Assembly (NCBI GenBank): GCA_910579135.1
Contig: CAJTTM010000011.1
Span: 1-64,000, forward strand
Reading direction: 5' to 3'
Length of the DNA stretch: 64,000 nt
Source of the DNA: an uncultured Erysipelotrichales bacterium
GTDB lineage: Bacteria; Bacillota_I; Bacilli_A; Erysipelotrichales; Coprobacillaceae
Program-made: the position numbers and the translations under genes
In this document: positions 25,235 through 34,141 of the stretch, one piece after another
Layout: each line of letters opens with the position of its first letter
How positions within the stretch are numbered: position 1 is the stretch's first letter
Notes under the pieces: model-generated
Told to the model about the DNA's origin: nothing
Database searches by the model: none
Seen by the model: the letters and a program-made list of their open reading frames with translations, nothing else

Positions 25235-26293
25235 TTATTTTGTATATTGCCTTAAATATTTATATATTTCTACAATAACTCTAGCCTCTGCTTTTTGATA
25301 AGAATAACTTGCTTTCTTTAATAAAGGAAGACGACATATTAACTCATTATTAATATAAATCATTAGCATCTCCCCTAAATCCTTCTTTACTGTTTTTAAA
25401 TAAAGTTTTAATTCACCCTTATCACTTAAAAATTGTCCTTCTAAAAAGTTATCTTTTAACCTAAAATCCCCATCATATTCTATTGAATAAGGAACCATAA
25501 TTTTCATTAAAGCTTCTTTCAAGTTCTTTTCATGAATCAAATAAGGAGAAATGATGTTTTTGATTTCTTTTTTAGTCTCTTCCATCATGAAATCAGCTTG
25601 ACTTCGACTCTTAGCTTTAACTGCAAGTCTAATTCTTACATTATCCTCACCTGCATATAACGCAATAGAAACATCACTCTGTCTTTCTATCACATCATTC
25701 AATAAATCTGCAAGATGACTTTCTCCAATAAACATTGTTAAAAATTCAAAAGTGTAAATTTTATCTTTTCTATATTGTTCTAAATAAGGTATCAATTCAT
25801 GATCAACAACATAAGTCATTTCTTTAGGTGGACCAGGCAGATTAATGATCATTCTTCCATCCTTGCTCATCACACACCCATTAGCTGTTCCTACTTCATT
25901 TTCCAATATATAACAATTCTCAGGAAAATAGGCTTGTTTATAGTTTGCTTTTGCTATTTCTTTACTTTGCGATAAAAAAGAACACTTATCAAAAACTTTC
26001 TTTGCTTCTTCTTCACTATATACCATATCCAATCCTAAAAACTGTGCCGATAATTCTTTGGTAAGATCATCATTTGTTGGACCTAAACCTCCAGTTGTCA
26101 TAATACAATCAGCACCTCTTTGAAACGCAATATCAAAACATTCTAATAATCTTTGAGGATTATCTCCTACTACACTTTGATGATAAACATTCATTCCTAA
26201 ATCACGACATATCTTTTGTAAATATGTTGCATTTGTATTCACAATTTCTCCAAGCAATAATTCTGTACCCACATTAATAATTTCTATATTCAT
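25235..26293 (-). CDS. cinA: CinA-like protein with degenerate C-terminal domain
   Basis: 352 residues. The N-terminal MoCF-like domain (about 1-170) is well kept: GTELLLGEIVNTN, TTGGLGPTNDD, NLPGPPKEM. In the family this half hydrolyses ADP-ribose. The usual C-terminal PncC nicotinamide-nucleotide deamidase domain of about 160 residues is shortened and its active-site motifs (SxTGG) are not seen; instead residues 270-352 read GDFRLKDNFLEGQFLSDKG.... Probably only the N-terminal activity is left. Confidence 0.85.
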   Translation of the reverse strand: MNIEIINVGTELLLGEIVNTNATYLQKICRDLGMNVYHQSVVGDNPQRLLECFDIAFQRGADCIMTTGGLGPTNDDLTKELSAQFLGLDMVYSEEEAKKVFDKCSFLSQSKEIAKANYKQAYFPENCYILENEVGTANGCVMSKDGRMIINLPGPPKEMTYVVDHELIPYLEQYRKDKIYTFEFLTMFIGESHLADLLNDVIERQSDVSIALYAGEDNVRIRLAVKAKSRSQADFMMEETKKEIKNIISPYLIHEKNLKEALMKIMVPYSIEYDGDFRLKDNFLEGQFLSDKGELKLYLKTVKKDLGEMLMIYINNELICRLPLLKKASYSYQKAEARVIVEIYKYLRQYTK

Positions 26294-26397
26294 AATTTCC
26301 TCCTAATAAATATTTTGTTATATTCTTATATATACTATTACTAACAAATCAATATAGAAAAAAAAGACTTTTTGCTTCAATCATTATAGCCTCTATT

Positions 26398-26937
26398 CTA
26401 TTTATTAATTTGATAATCAGTACTTATTTTTTCTAACAATTCAAAATCACAACAAAATTTATATAAATAATGATTCGACTTTTTATAAACTTTATGATAT
26501 AGATGATTTGCCTTTTTTGTAATCTTACCATTTCCTTCTTTGGAATTCATATAAAAATACTGTGTCATAAGAACACTTTTATATTTTTCGTCTTCAATAT
26601 CATTAATATGTATTGGCTCTAATACGTTATTATTACATACAGGCACCATATAACAAAACATAATCCTACCATAATCTCTACCATTTTTTAATTGAATAGG
26701 AGTAGAAATTTGATTAAAAAACCTAGAAGAATTTTTATAATGTTCCTTTGGATGTGTTAAAGGCGCAAAATATTGATAACCATTAATATCTAAAACCACA
26801 CCAATATAAGGCTTACTATTGTTATATTCATCACTCATATTATTTGATACCTTTGTAAAACCACGAATCTTTCTTCCCTTTTCTTGTAAATAATCAACAT
26901 ACTCATGACTTAATTTATAAATATCTAATCCTCTCAT
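26398..26937 (-). CDS. toxN: ToxN/AbiQ-type endoribonuclease toxin (type III TA)
   Basis: 179 residues with the ToxN/AbiQ signature KPYIGVVLDINGYQYFAPLTHPK at about 43-65, followed by a conserved SRFFNQI and a C-terminal DFELLE helix. ToxN cuts cellular RNA and is held inactive by a small RNA, giving abortive phage defence. Start ATG behind TAGGAGGT. It is preceded by a terminator hairpin and a promoter, the classic promoter-antitoxin RNA-terminator-toxin order. Confidence 0.87.
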   Translation of the reverse strand: MRGLDIYKLSHEYVDYLQEKGRKIRGFTKVSNNMSDEYNNSKPYIGVVLDINGYQYFAPLTHPKEHYKNSSRFFNQISTPIQLKNGRDYGRIMFCYMVPVCNNNVLEPIHINDIEDEKYKSVLMTQYFYMNSKEGNGKITKKANHLYHKVYKKSNHYLYKFCCDFELLEKISTDYQINK

Positions 26938-26947
26938 ATACCTCCTA

Positions 26948-27030
26948 ACAAAAAAAAGATATACCCCATAAACAAAGTTTCTATTCGCATTTACAGTAGC
27001 GAAGCACTGGATGTTTTATGGGATATATCT
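26948..27030 (-). terminator. Terminator hairpin between antitoxin RNA and toxN
   Basis: Long stem: minus-strand AGATATATCCCATAAA (27030-27015) with TTTATGGGGTATATCT (26972-26957), one G-U pair, then a T-run of nine. Its large loop contains the ToxI-like unit. A leaky terminator here sets the RNA-to-toxin ratio in known type III systems. Confidence 0.7.
26973..27010 (-). ncRNA. toxI: Single ToxI-like antitoxin unit
   Basis: A 38-base minus-strand segment (from CCAGTGCTTCGC to AGAAACTTTG) resembles, from memory, the 36-base ToxI repeat of Pectobacterium, sharing the order GCTAC...TAA.TGC...TAGAAA. It can form alternative short stems (AGTGC/GCTACT; TTCGC/GCGAA) consistent with a pseudoknot. 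Only one unit is visible; known ToxI loci carry about two or more tandem units. It lies inside the terminator loop. Confidence 0.45.
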
Positions 27031-27064
27031 CTTTTATTTTGGATTTTTCATCCAATAATATACT

Positions 27065-27122
27065 ATGCTTGAAAGAAAACAATGTTGTCAAAATATGTAT
27101 TTTGACAAGTCTCTTTCAAGTT
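27065..27122 (-). repeat. Nested inverted repeat in the toxIN leader
   Basis: Outer arms CTTGAAAGA/TCTTTCAAG and a perfect inner stem TTGTCAAAAT/ATTTTGACAA around ACAT. It is at the 5' end of the predicted transcript and may stabilise the antitoxin RNA or bind a regulator. Confidence 0.5.
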
Positions 27123-27123
27123 G

Positions 27124-27151
27124 ATTATAACATAAACGAGTTGTTTTTCAA
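27124..27151 (-). promoter_or_regulatory. toxIN promoter
   Basis: Minus strand -35 TTGAAA (27146-27151), 16-base spacer, -10 TATAAT (27124-27129). Confidence 0.7.
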
Positions 27152-27184
27152 TCATTTATTCCAAAATAACAAAAAAGTCCTTTC

Positions 27185-27646
27185 TTAGAAAAGACTCCTT
27201 GCTAGTTCTGGTAATAAAACACAAACTCCAGTAATCACAACAGCTGAAATTAAAGCTCCTAGCATTGCACAAAACATTGTTTTCTTAAAATCCAGATTTA
27301 AAAAAGTTGCAATGGCTGTTCCAGTCCAAACACCAGTTGTTGGAAGTGGTATTCCAATAAAAGTAATTAAAGCTGCTTCTTTATATTTTTCAAATTTGCC
27401 AACATTTTTATTGATTTTGTTATCAACAATATTAATTAACCAAGGTAACCAATTACGTTTTCTTAATGTTTCCATGATCCAATTAAACATATAAAAGATA
27501 AATGGAACAGGAATAAGTGAACCAATATAACTTACAAGAAAGACTAATAGCGGATCACATCCAGTAAAAATACCTACTGGTATAGCTCCCCTTTGTTCAA
27601 TAAGAGGAATTGCTGAAATAATCATAATATAAAATATTTTACTCAT
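27185..27646 (-). CDS. Small multidrug-export-type membrane protein (COG2426)
   Basis: About 153 residues with four hydrophobic segments (for example LVFLVSYIGSLIPVPFIFYMF and MFCAMLGALISAVVITGVCVLL) and the conserved ERGAIPVGI and GIPLPTTGVWTGT blocks of the Sm_multidrug_ex family. The family's transport function is poorly documented. The start is one of three consecutive ATG codons behind GAAAGGA. Confidence 0.85.
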   Translation of the reverse strand: MSKIFYIMIISAIPLIEQRGAIPVGIFTGCDPLLVFLVSYIGSLIPVPFIFYMFNWIMETLRKRNWLPWLINIVDNKINKNVGKFEKYKEAALITFIGIPLPTTGVWTGTAIATFLNLDFKKTMFCAMLGALISAVVITGVCVLLPELARSLF

Positions 27647-27700
27647 CATCATTTTCCTTTCGTTATCATTATACTAATTATATGCCTTTTTGCAAGCAAA

Positions 27701-27719
27701 AAAGAAGCCTAAGCTTCTT
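27701..27719 (-). terminator. Terminator of the ABC exporter operon
   Basis: AAGAAGC-TTAG-GCTTCTT followed by a T-run on the minus strand; it includes the stop codon of the last gene. Confidence 0.75.
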
Positions 27720-29526
27720 TTGTACGCTTAAATTGAGATTGATATAAAGAGGCATAGAATCCATTCTTTTCCATCAATGATTCATGATTACCAAATTCAA
27801 CAATATCTCCATCCTTCATCACAATAATAGTATTTGCATCTCTAATTGTAGATAATCTATGAGCAATGATAAAGCTTGTTCTTCCTTCCATTAATTTATC
27901 CATTCCTTTTTGAATCAATACTTCTGTTCTTGTATCAACAGATGATGTGGCTTCATCTAAAATTAATATCTTAGGATTCTTTAAAAATGCTCTTGCAATC
28001 GTTAATAATTGCTTTTGACCCTGAGAGATATTACTTGATTCTTCATTAAGAATTGTATCATATCCCTCTTCTAAAGTATGAATAAAATGATCAGCATAAG
28101 CAAGCTTACAAGCTTCTTTAACTTCTTCATCACTGGCATCTAGCTTCCCATATTTAAGATTTTCTTTGATAGTCCCTCCAAATAACCAAGTATCTTGTAA
28201 TACCATCCCAAATAAGCTTCTTAAATCATGACGAGAATAATCTCTAATATCCTTTCCATCAATCAAAATACTTCCGCCATTCAACTCATAAAATCTCATT
28301 AATAATTTTACAATCGTTGTTTTCCCTGCCCCAGTTGGTCCCACAATTGCGACTGTTTGACCTGCATGGACATGTAGTGAAAAATCATGAATAATGGTTT
28401 TATCTTCTTGATAGCCAAATTGGACATTAGAGAAAGTCACACTTCCTTCAGTATTTAAAAGTTCCTCTTGATTCACTTTTACTACTTCTTCATCTAATTC
28501 TTCTTCATCTAAGAATTCAAATACACGTTCTGCTGCTGCAGCGGTTGATTGAAGCATATTCATAATTTGAGCAATTTGTGTAATTGGTTGATTAAATGAT
28601 CTTACATATTGAATAAATGCTTGAATATCTCCAATAGAAATCGCATTTGTAATAGCTAGATAACCTCCTAATAAACAAACACCTACATATCCTAAATTTC
28701 CAATAAATCCTGTTAATGGTTGCATTAACCCTGAAAAGAATTGAGATTTCCAAGCTGATTCATATAAATGATTATTATGAACTTCAAATGTTTCAATAGA
28801 AGATGTTTCTCCATTAAATGCTTTTACAACATTATGAGCACCATACATTTCTTCAATATGTCCATTAACTTCTCCTAAATTCTTTTGTTGAGAACTAAAG
28901 TACTTTTGACTACGTTTTGTAATTTGACTAATCCCAATCATTGAAATCGGTAATACACATAAATTCATTAATGTCATTGATAAACTAATAGAAATCATCA
29001 TAATAAATACACCAATTAAAGTAATTGTAGAAGTAATGATTTGAGACATACTTTGATTAAGTGATTGAGCTATTGTATCAATATCATTTGTTACTCTACT
29101 TAAAGTATCTCCACTAGAATGTTTATCAAAATAACTTAATGGTAATCGATTCATTTTTTCACTAATATTTTTTCTCAAATCATAAGCAACTTTTTGAGAA
29201 ATCGTTGATGTAATAAATCCTTGTATATAATTAAAAACAGAACTTAATAAATAAATACTACCTAAAAATAATAAAATAGATAATATAGCATCAAAGTCAA
29301 TACCTCCGCTTTGACTAACTTTCGCAAGTATTCCTTCACTTAACTTATCAGTTGCTTTTGCTAAAATCTTTGGTCCAAAAATTGAAAAAACAGTTGAACC
29401 ACCTGCAAATAATACAACAATCATAAATTTTAAATAGTAAGGTTTGAGATACACAAATAATCTTTTTATTGTTCCTTTAAAGTCCTTAGCTTTTTCCACG
29501 CTTTTCATTTTTCCATGTCTAGGCAT
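27709..29526 (-). CDS. ABC exporter half-transporter, catalytically complete subunit
   Basis: 605 residues: six-helix membrane domain (about 25-330) then nucleotide-binding domain with Walker A GPTGAGKTT, signature ISQGQKQLL and Walker B LILDEATSS with the catalytic glutamate. The signature is non-canonical (ISQGQ for LSGGQ). Together with the upstream partner (8-base overlap) this forms a heterodimeric multidrug-type exporter of the BmrCD/LmrCD kind. Part of the marR-ABC-ABC operon. Confidence 0.92.
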   Translation of the reverse strand: MPRHGKMKSVEKAKDFKGTIKRLFVYLKPYYLKFMIVVLFAGGSTVFSIFGPKILAKATDKLSEGILAKVSQSGGIDFDAILSILLFLGSIYLLSSVFNYIQGFITSTISQKVAYDLRKNISEKMNRLPLSYFDKHSSGDTLSRVTNDIDTIAQSLNQSMSQIITSTITLIGVFIMMISISLSMTLMNLCVLPISMIGISQITKRSQKYFSSQQKNLGEVNGHIEEMYGAHNVVKAFNGETSSIETFEVHNNHLYESAWKSQFFSGLMQPLTGFIGNLGYVGVCLLGGYLAITNAISIGDIQAFIQYVRSFNQPITQIAQIMNMLQSTAAAAERVFEFLDEEELDEEVVKVNQEELLNTEGSVTFSNVQFGYQEDKTIIHDFSLHVHAGQTVAIVGPTGAGKTTIVKLLMRFYELNGGSILIDGKDIRDYSRHDLRSLFGMVLQDTWLFGGTIKENLKYGKLDASDEEVKEACKLAYADHFIHTLEEGYDTILNEESSNISQGQKQLLTIARAFLKNPKILILDEATSSVDTRTEVLIQKGMDKLMEGRTSFIIAHRLSTIRDANTIIVMKDGDIVEFGNHESLMEKNGFYASLYQSQFKRTKEA

Positions 29527-31735
29527 TTGCTAATTCCTCCTTTGATAATTGTGAATAAGCAATTTCCTTATAAACTTCACAATTCTCTAATAATTCTTTA
29601 TGTGTTCCCTTTCCTACTATTTTTCCTTCATCTAAAACAATGATTTGATCAGCATCCATAATAGAAGCGATTCTTTGTCCCACAATTAATACAGTATTCT
29701 TTGTTTTTTTCATCAATGTTTTTAATTCACTTCTTAGCGCAGCATCTGTTTTAAAGTCCAAGGCTGAAAAACTATCATCAAAAATAAGAATTCCTGCATC
29801 TTTCACTAATGCTCGTGCAATTGCTAGACGTTGTTTTTGTCCGCCAGAAACATTTGTTCCTCCCTGTGAAATTTCTTCATCTAATTGTTTAGGCTTTGTT
29901 TCAATGAATTCACTTGCTTGAGCAATCTTAATCATTTCTTTTAATTTCTCATCACTTGCATTAACTGCTCCATATTTTAAATTAGATTTAATTGTTCCTG
30001 AAAACAATACTCCTTTTTGAGGAACTATACCAATTCTTTCTCTTAAATCATGTTGATTGACATCTCTTACATCAACACCATCAACCTTAACACAACCTTC
30101 GCTCACATCATAAAAACGAGGAATCAAATGAATTAAACTCGATTTTCCGCTTCCAGTACTTCCTATAAAAGCTGTAGTTTTCCCTGGTTCAGCTACAAAG
30201 TCAATATGACTCAAAACAGGTGATTTTGCTCCTGGATATTTAAATGTAACATCTTGAAATTCAATATAACCTTTTTTATCTTCATCAAAATCTTTTGGTG
30301 TCTTAGGATCTTGTATTGATAATTCTGTAGACAATACTTCATAAATACGCCCTGCCGCTACAGAGGCTCTAGGTACCATAATAAAGATCATAACAACAAA
30401 TAAGAATGACATAATAATATGCATAGCATATTGAATAAATGCCATCATTTGTCCAATCGCGATATGTCCTAAATCTAATTGTTTAGCTCCTACCCATACA
30501 ACAAGAACAGTTGCTATATTCATGATAAAATTCATGATTGGCATTAGAGTTGCCATGGCTCTATTAACGAATAAATTAACTTTTGTTAAATCACTATTAG
30601 CCTTGTCAAAACGATTTTCACTAAACTTTTCATTGCCAAAAGCTCTTATGACTAAAACTCCTGATAAATTTTCACGCATTGTTAAGTTTAATTTATCTAT
30701 TAAAGTTTGTATTATTTTAAATTTTGGTAATACAACTACCATTGCTATAACTAAAACAACAACAATCACAACTAAAATCATTCCAATGATCCAAGTCATA
30801 CTTGGAGAGTTTGTGATTGCTTTATACAATGCACCTACTCCCATCATTGGGGCAAACAATACAATTCTAAGCATCATGACCATTAATGCTTGAACTTGAG
30901 TAATATCGTTTGTTGTTCTTGTGATGAGTGAGGCTGTTGAAAACTTATTGAATTCATGACTAGAAAAACTTTCTACTTTTTCAAATACCGCTTTTCTTAA
31001 ATCACGTGCTAATCCTGCACCTACTCTTGATGATATAAATGCTGAAATCATTGAGACTATCATGGCAACAAAAGCAATCCCTAACATCTTTATTCCTGAG
31101 CTTAAAATATACTGAATTTGGATTTGATCTACATCACATCCTAATTTCATATATTCTAATTTCACACCATTTCCAGCAACTATTCTTAATGTTGATTCAC
31201 CCATTGTTTCCATTTGAATATTAACTTTAGAAAGCATCTTATTCATATATTCTTCTCCACCCAATTTCAATGCATCATAAACAGAAACACCTTCTTTAAG
31301 ATGTCCAAATTGTTGTTTGTATTCTTGAGAATGAACATCCATTGAATCAATAGATGCAACCATAAGCATAGGTTTTAATAAAATATCCTCTAATTCTTTT
31401 TCTTGTTTATCAGATAATTCTTTTAATTGATATCCATTATTCGCTTTAGGAAATTGTTCTTTGATCTTTTCACCAAAATTATCTTTATAAAGATAAGCAT
31501 CTTTAACAATATTTTGTTCATCACCATTCATAAATATCATTAAATGATCAAAAGTCTCCTCACTTAAAACCTTTCCAATTGGTCCATTAAAACCACCAGA
31601 TTGAATACCATTAGTCACAATATCACTCATATAATCTGGTAGGGAAAGCTCTGCTTGTGATTGTATAAAAACTAAACCTATACAAAGTAATATAGATAAC
31701 CAATATTTACTCACATATTTCCTTAACTTTAACAA
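29519..31735 (-). CDS. ABC exporter half-transporter with degenerate Walker B
   Basis: 738 residues. After helix 1 (ISILLCIGLVFI-like, about 13-30) there is a large inserted extracellular region to about residue 215, then the remaining membrane helices and an NBD: Walker A GSTGSGKSS, canonical signature VSGGQKQR, Walker B ILIFDDSFS, where aspartate replaces the catalytic glutamate. That asymmetry is typical of the non-catalytic half of heterodimeric exporters, as is the large loop of BmrD-like subunits. Its start overlaps the marR stop. Confidence 0.92.
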   Translation of the reverse strand: MLKLRKYVSKYWLSILLCIGLVFIQSQAELSLPDYMSDIVTNGIQSGGFNGPIGKVLSEETFDHLMIFMNGDEQNIVKDAYLYKDNFGEKIKEQFPKANNGYQLKELSDKQEKELEDILLKPMLMVASIDSMDVHSQEYKQQFGHLKEGVSVYDALKLGGEEYMNKMLSKVNIQMETMGESTLRIVAGNGVKLEYMKLGCDVDQIQIQYILSSGIKMLGIAFVAMIVSMISAFISSRVGAGLARDLRKAVFEKVESFSSHEFNKFSTASLITRTTNDITQVQALMVMMLRIVLFAPMMGVGALYKAITNSPSMTWIIGMILVVIVVVLVIAMVVVLPKFKIIQTLIDKLNLTMRENLSGVLVIRAFGNEKFSENRFDKANSDLTKVNLFVNRAMATLMPIMNFIMNIATVLVVWVGAKQLDLGHIAIGQMMAFIQYAMHIIMSFLFVVMIFIMVPRASVAAGRIYEVLSTELSIQDPKTPKDFDEDKKGYIEFQDVTFKYPGAKSPVLSHIDFVAEPGKTTAFIGSTGSGKSSLIHLIPRFYDVSEGCVKVDGVDVRDVNQHDLRERIGIVPQKGVLFSGTIKSNLKYGAVNASDEKLKEMIKIAQASEFIETKPKQLDEEISQGGTNVSGGQKQRLAIARALVKDAGILIFDDSFSALDFKTDAALRSELKTLMKKTKNTVLIVGQRIASIMDADQIIVLDEGKIVGKGTHKELLENCEVYKEIAYSQLSKEELANA

Positions 31736-32169
31736 TCTTCTTCACCTCTATTCATGTTATTCTCTAACTTCTTTAAAAGAACAATAGCATTATTTATCTC
31801 TTCTTCACTTACTCCCTTAAAAATATCCTCCATTATCCCTTCTAAAGCAATCATCTGCTCTTCTAATATCTCTTTTCCTTTATCACTAATCTTTAAAGTA
31901 TAATTACGTTTATCATTAAGATTGATTTCTTTTTCAACATATCCAGCTTTTTCTAACCTTGTAATTCTTACAGATAAAGTCGCTTCACTAATATGCATTT
32001 GAGCTGCTAATTGTTTTTGATTCATATGACAGCAATTAATCAAAACTAATAAATGACATTGTTCAGGGGATATATGACTATCTTTTAATTTCATAAAAGC
32101 TAATTTTTTTGCTTCTTTTTGAACGATATGCAATTCATTGATAAACTTTTTTATTTTTTCTTCCATCAT
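31729..32169 (-). CDS. MarR-family repressor of the ABC exporter
   Basis: 146 residues, winged HTH: QKQLAAQMHISEATLSVRITRLEKAGYVEKEINLNDKRNYTLKIS at about 55-100 is the MarR recognition helix and wing. First gene of an operon with the two ABC subunits. The promoter spacer contains a perfect palindrome, so it most likely represses its own operon and releases on ligand binding. Start ATG behind AAGGAGG. Confidence 0.92.
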   Translation of the reverse strand: MMEEKIKKFINELHIVQKEAKKLAFMKLKDSHISPEQCHLLVLINCCHMNQKQLAAQMHISEATLSVRITRLEKAGYVEKEINLNDKRNYTLKISDKGKEILEEQMIALEGIMEDIFKGVSEEEINNAIVLLKKLENNMNRGEEDC

Positions 32170-32192
32170 ATCCTCCTTATATCATATCAATC

Positions 32193-32221
32193 ATTTTACT
32201 TAGTATACTAAGTAATGTCAA
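32193..32221 (-). promoter_or_regulatory. marR-ABC operon promoter with operator in the spacer
   Basis: Minus strand -35 TTGACA (32216-32221), 17-base spacer, -10 TAAAAT (32193-32198). The palindrome TTACTTAGTATACTAAGTAA (32196-32215) fills the spacer and touches both elements. Confidence 0.8.
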
Positions 32222-32321
32222 TGATAAAAGGAACTATAAAAAAATATAAATTTCTTAGTTCCTTTTTAATTTTCTCTGTATCAATAGATATTCAATTCTT
32301 TATTATCTTAATATTTAAAAA

Positions 32322-32364
32322 AGCTATAAAGTTAACTCAATAAGTATAAAGTCTCTTTATAGCT
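32322..32364 (-). terminator. Terminator of the AEC permease gene
   Basis: AGCTATAAAG (32322-32331) with CTTTATAGCT (32355-32364); T-run on the minus strand. A separate hairpin AAAGGAACTA/TAGTTCCTTT at about 32227-32264 lies nearby. Confidence 0.7.
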
Positions 32365-32369
32365 CTTAT

Positions 32370-33305
32370 CTATGCTATAAATATAACTACAATTGCATAA
32401 ATAATTAATGTTATAATCATAAACAAAGAGAGAAACGCTGAAGTAAAGTTACCATCCTCTTCACTTTTAAATAATGAAGAAATCTGCATTGGAATCGCCA
32501 ATCCTGTAGGACACATAAAGTAAATGAGAACAGCTATCATATAAGTTTTCTCTGCCATTAAACTTGGGAATAGTATAAAGAATCCTTCAATGACTCCTAT
32601 ATAAATAACAACTCTTAAAATCAGTAATTTTAAAATAGATCCAAGAATACTCATATCTACTTTTAAATCATATCCTATAATAAATAAAATCATTCCCACA
32701 ATTGGTGCTGTTGCAGTAGAAATTGTATTTGTATATAAATCAATAAATGCACTCTTTGATAACATATCATATACCCCAAAAAAATTAAGAGTTAACGCTA
32801 AAATAACTGCAATCACAAAAGAATTAGATAAAATCTTCTTGATCAATTCCTTGGTATTCATTTCTCCTGCACTTGCTTTCGCAACCATAATCGGTATAAT
32901 CACAAAAGCAACTAATGTTCCAGCTAAATCAAAAATAACAGTATTGCTTGCATATGTAGCTCCAACAATGGAAGTATATAATGGTAATGCAATATTACCT
33001 CCCTCACAAGTTGTAAGCATAAAATAGGAAACATGTGAAAATTTCTCTCCTGTTAATTTTCCTGTCATTTTTCCAATAACCATTGCTAATATAAAAACAA
33101 CAAAAACATATAGGACAATAAAAACTGCTGACATTTTTATTTTTGAAGTTAATAAAATATTAAATATTAATATTGGAAACAAAACATTAAATACAATGCT
33201 ATTTGCTCCTGCCTTTTGTTCTGGAGTCACAAATCCTTTTAATCTTGCTATCATACCTAGCACAACCATAAAAAATACTGGAAATAATGTTGTTAATGCA
33301 ACCAT
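32370..33305 (-). CDS. AEC-family transporter (auxin efflux carrier-like)
   Basis: 311 residues from ATG 33305 (GGGGAGAAT upstream), with ten hydrophobic helices in two five-helix halves. Conserved GMIARLKGFVTPEQ opening and the NVLFPILIFNILL segment fit the AEC/BART family that exports or exchanges small organic anions. Substrate unknown. A second member lies at 44884. Confidence 0.9.
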   Translation of the reverse strand: MVALTTLFPVFFMVVLGMIARLKGFVTPEQKAGANSIVFNVLFPILIFNILLTSKIKMSAVFIVLYVFVVFILAMVIGKMTGKLTGEKFSHVSYFMLTTCEGGNIALPLYTSIVGATYASNTVIFDLAGTLVAFVIIPIMVAKASAGEMNTKELIKKILSNSFVIAVILALTLNFFGVYDMLSKSAFIDLYTNTISTATAPIVGMILFIIGYDLKVDMSILGSILKLLILRVVIYIGVIEGFFILFPSLMAEKTYMIAVLIYFMCPTGLAIPMQISSLFKSEEDGNFTSAFLSLFMIITLIIYAIVVIFIA

Positions 33306-33418
33306 ATCATTCTCCCCTTTCATTAATACCTTTATTTTAATGAATATATAATAAAAATCAAATACTTAAAAAAAATACCTTCCCATACCTATAAGGCATA
33401 GGAAAGATATATTAACAA

Positions 33419-34094
33419 CTATTTATAAAACATAGCTTTCAAAACTTCTAAAACACCATCTTTATTGTATCACAAGCATTATCCATAGCATAAGATTCCC
33501 CAACATTATTAAGTAAATCATAATCATTCATTTGATCCCCAAAGGTCATACATTCTTCTCTTTTTATATTAAAATACTCTCGCACAAACTTAATAGCAGC
33601 TCCTTTATTAACCGATTTATTAAAAATATCAAACCAAACATTTCCACTAGTAACCAATTGTAAACATTCAGGTAAACGTTCCCTAATCATAGAAACATCT
33701 TTTTCTATACAATTTGACCAATCTGCCACAGAAATCTTTAAAACATCATCATCTACATATAAATCGTCTACAAATTCATAATTTCTATAAAAATCCCTAA
33801 TAAAATCTCCCTTATCTTTAAAACAATTTAAAACGTATGCCTTTTTTACTCCACACACAACAACACAACATTCTTCAAATTCTTTTAAAACATCCAATAA
33901 TTCATTAACAGATTTTTTTATCTACAGTATTTTTATACAATACTTGATCATGAAAAACTATCTTTGTTCCATTTTCACAAATATATAATACCATTTTCCT
34001 TCATCTTTTCATAAACATCAAATATTTCTTCATTATATGACTTATCATCTCTAAATCATGTTCCATCTAAATCAGATGCAATCAATTTAATCAT
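33419..34094 (-). pseudogene. Cof-type HAD phosphatase, decayed
   Basis: Start MIKLIASDLDGT is the HAD motif I, but the next codon is TGA. After about 30 codons there is an internal deletion (the reading jumps to an ICENGTKIVFHDQVLY-like block) and a frameshift to the long open part 33448-33897, which contains MTFGDQMNDYDLL (motif IV). A last frameshift precedes the tail DGVLEVLKAMFYK. At least four lesions: a dead gene. Confidence 0.85.
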
Positions 34095-34141
34095 TTTGTC
34101 CTCTCCTTTTCATGAAGGCTCAAGATTTCTTGAGCCTATTA

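Noticed and set aside
27065..27122. Tandem ToxI repeats upstream of toxN
   Set aside because: The repeats here are inverted, not direct; no tandem 34-40 base units could be found in the leader.
33448..34094. TGA in HAD motif I (DLDGT-TGA) and TGA in the dehydrogenase as possible recoding (selenocysteine or Trp)
   Set aside because: Both genes also carry frameshifts, deletions or other stops, TGA is used as an ordinary stop elsewhere, and the positions are not catalytic cysteines.
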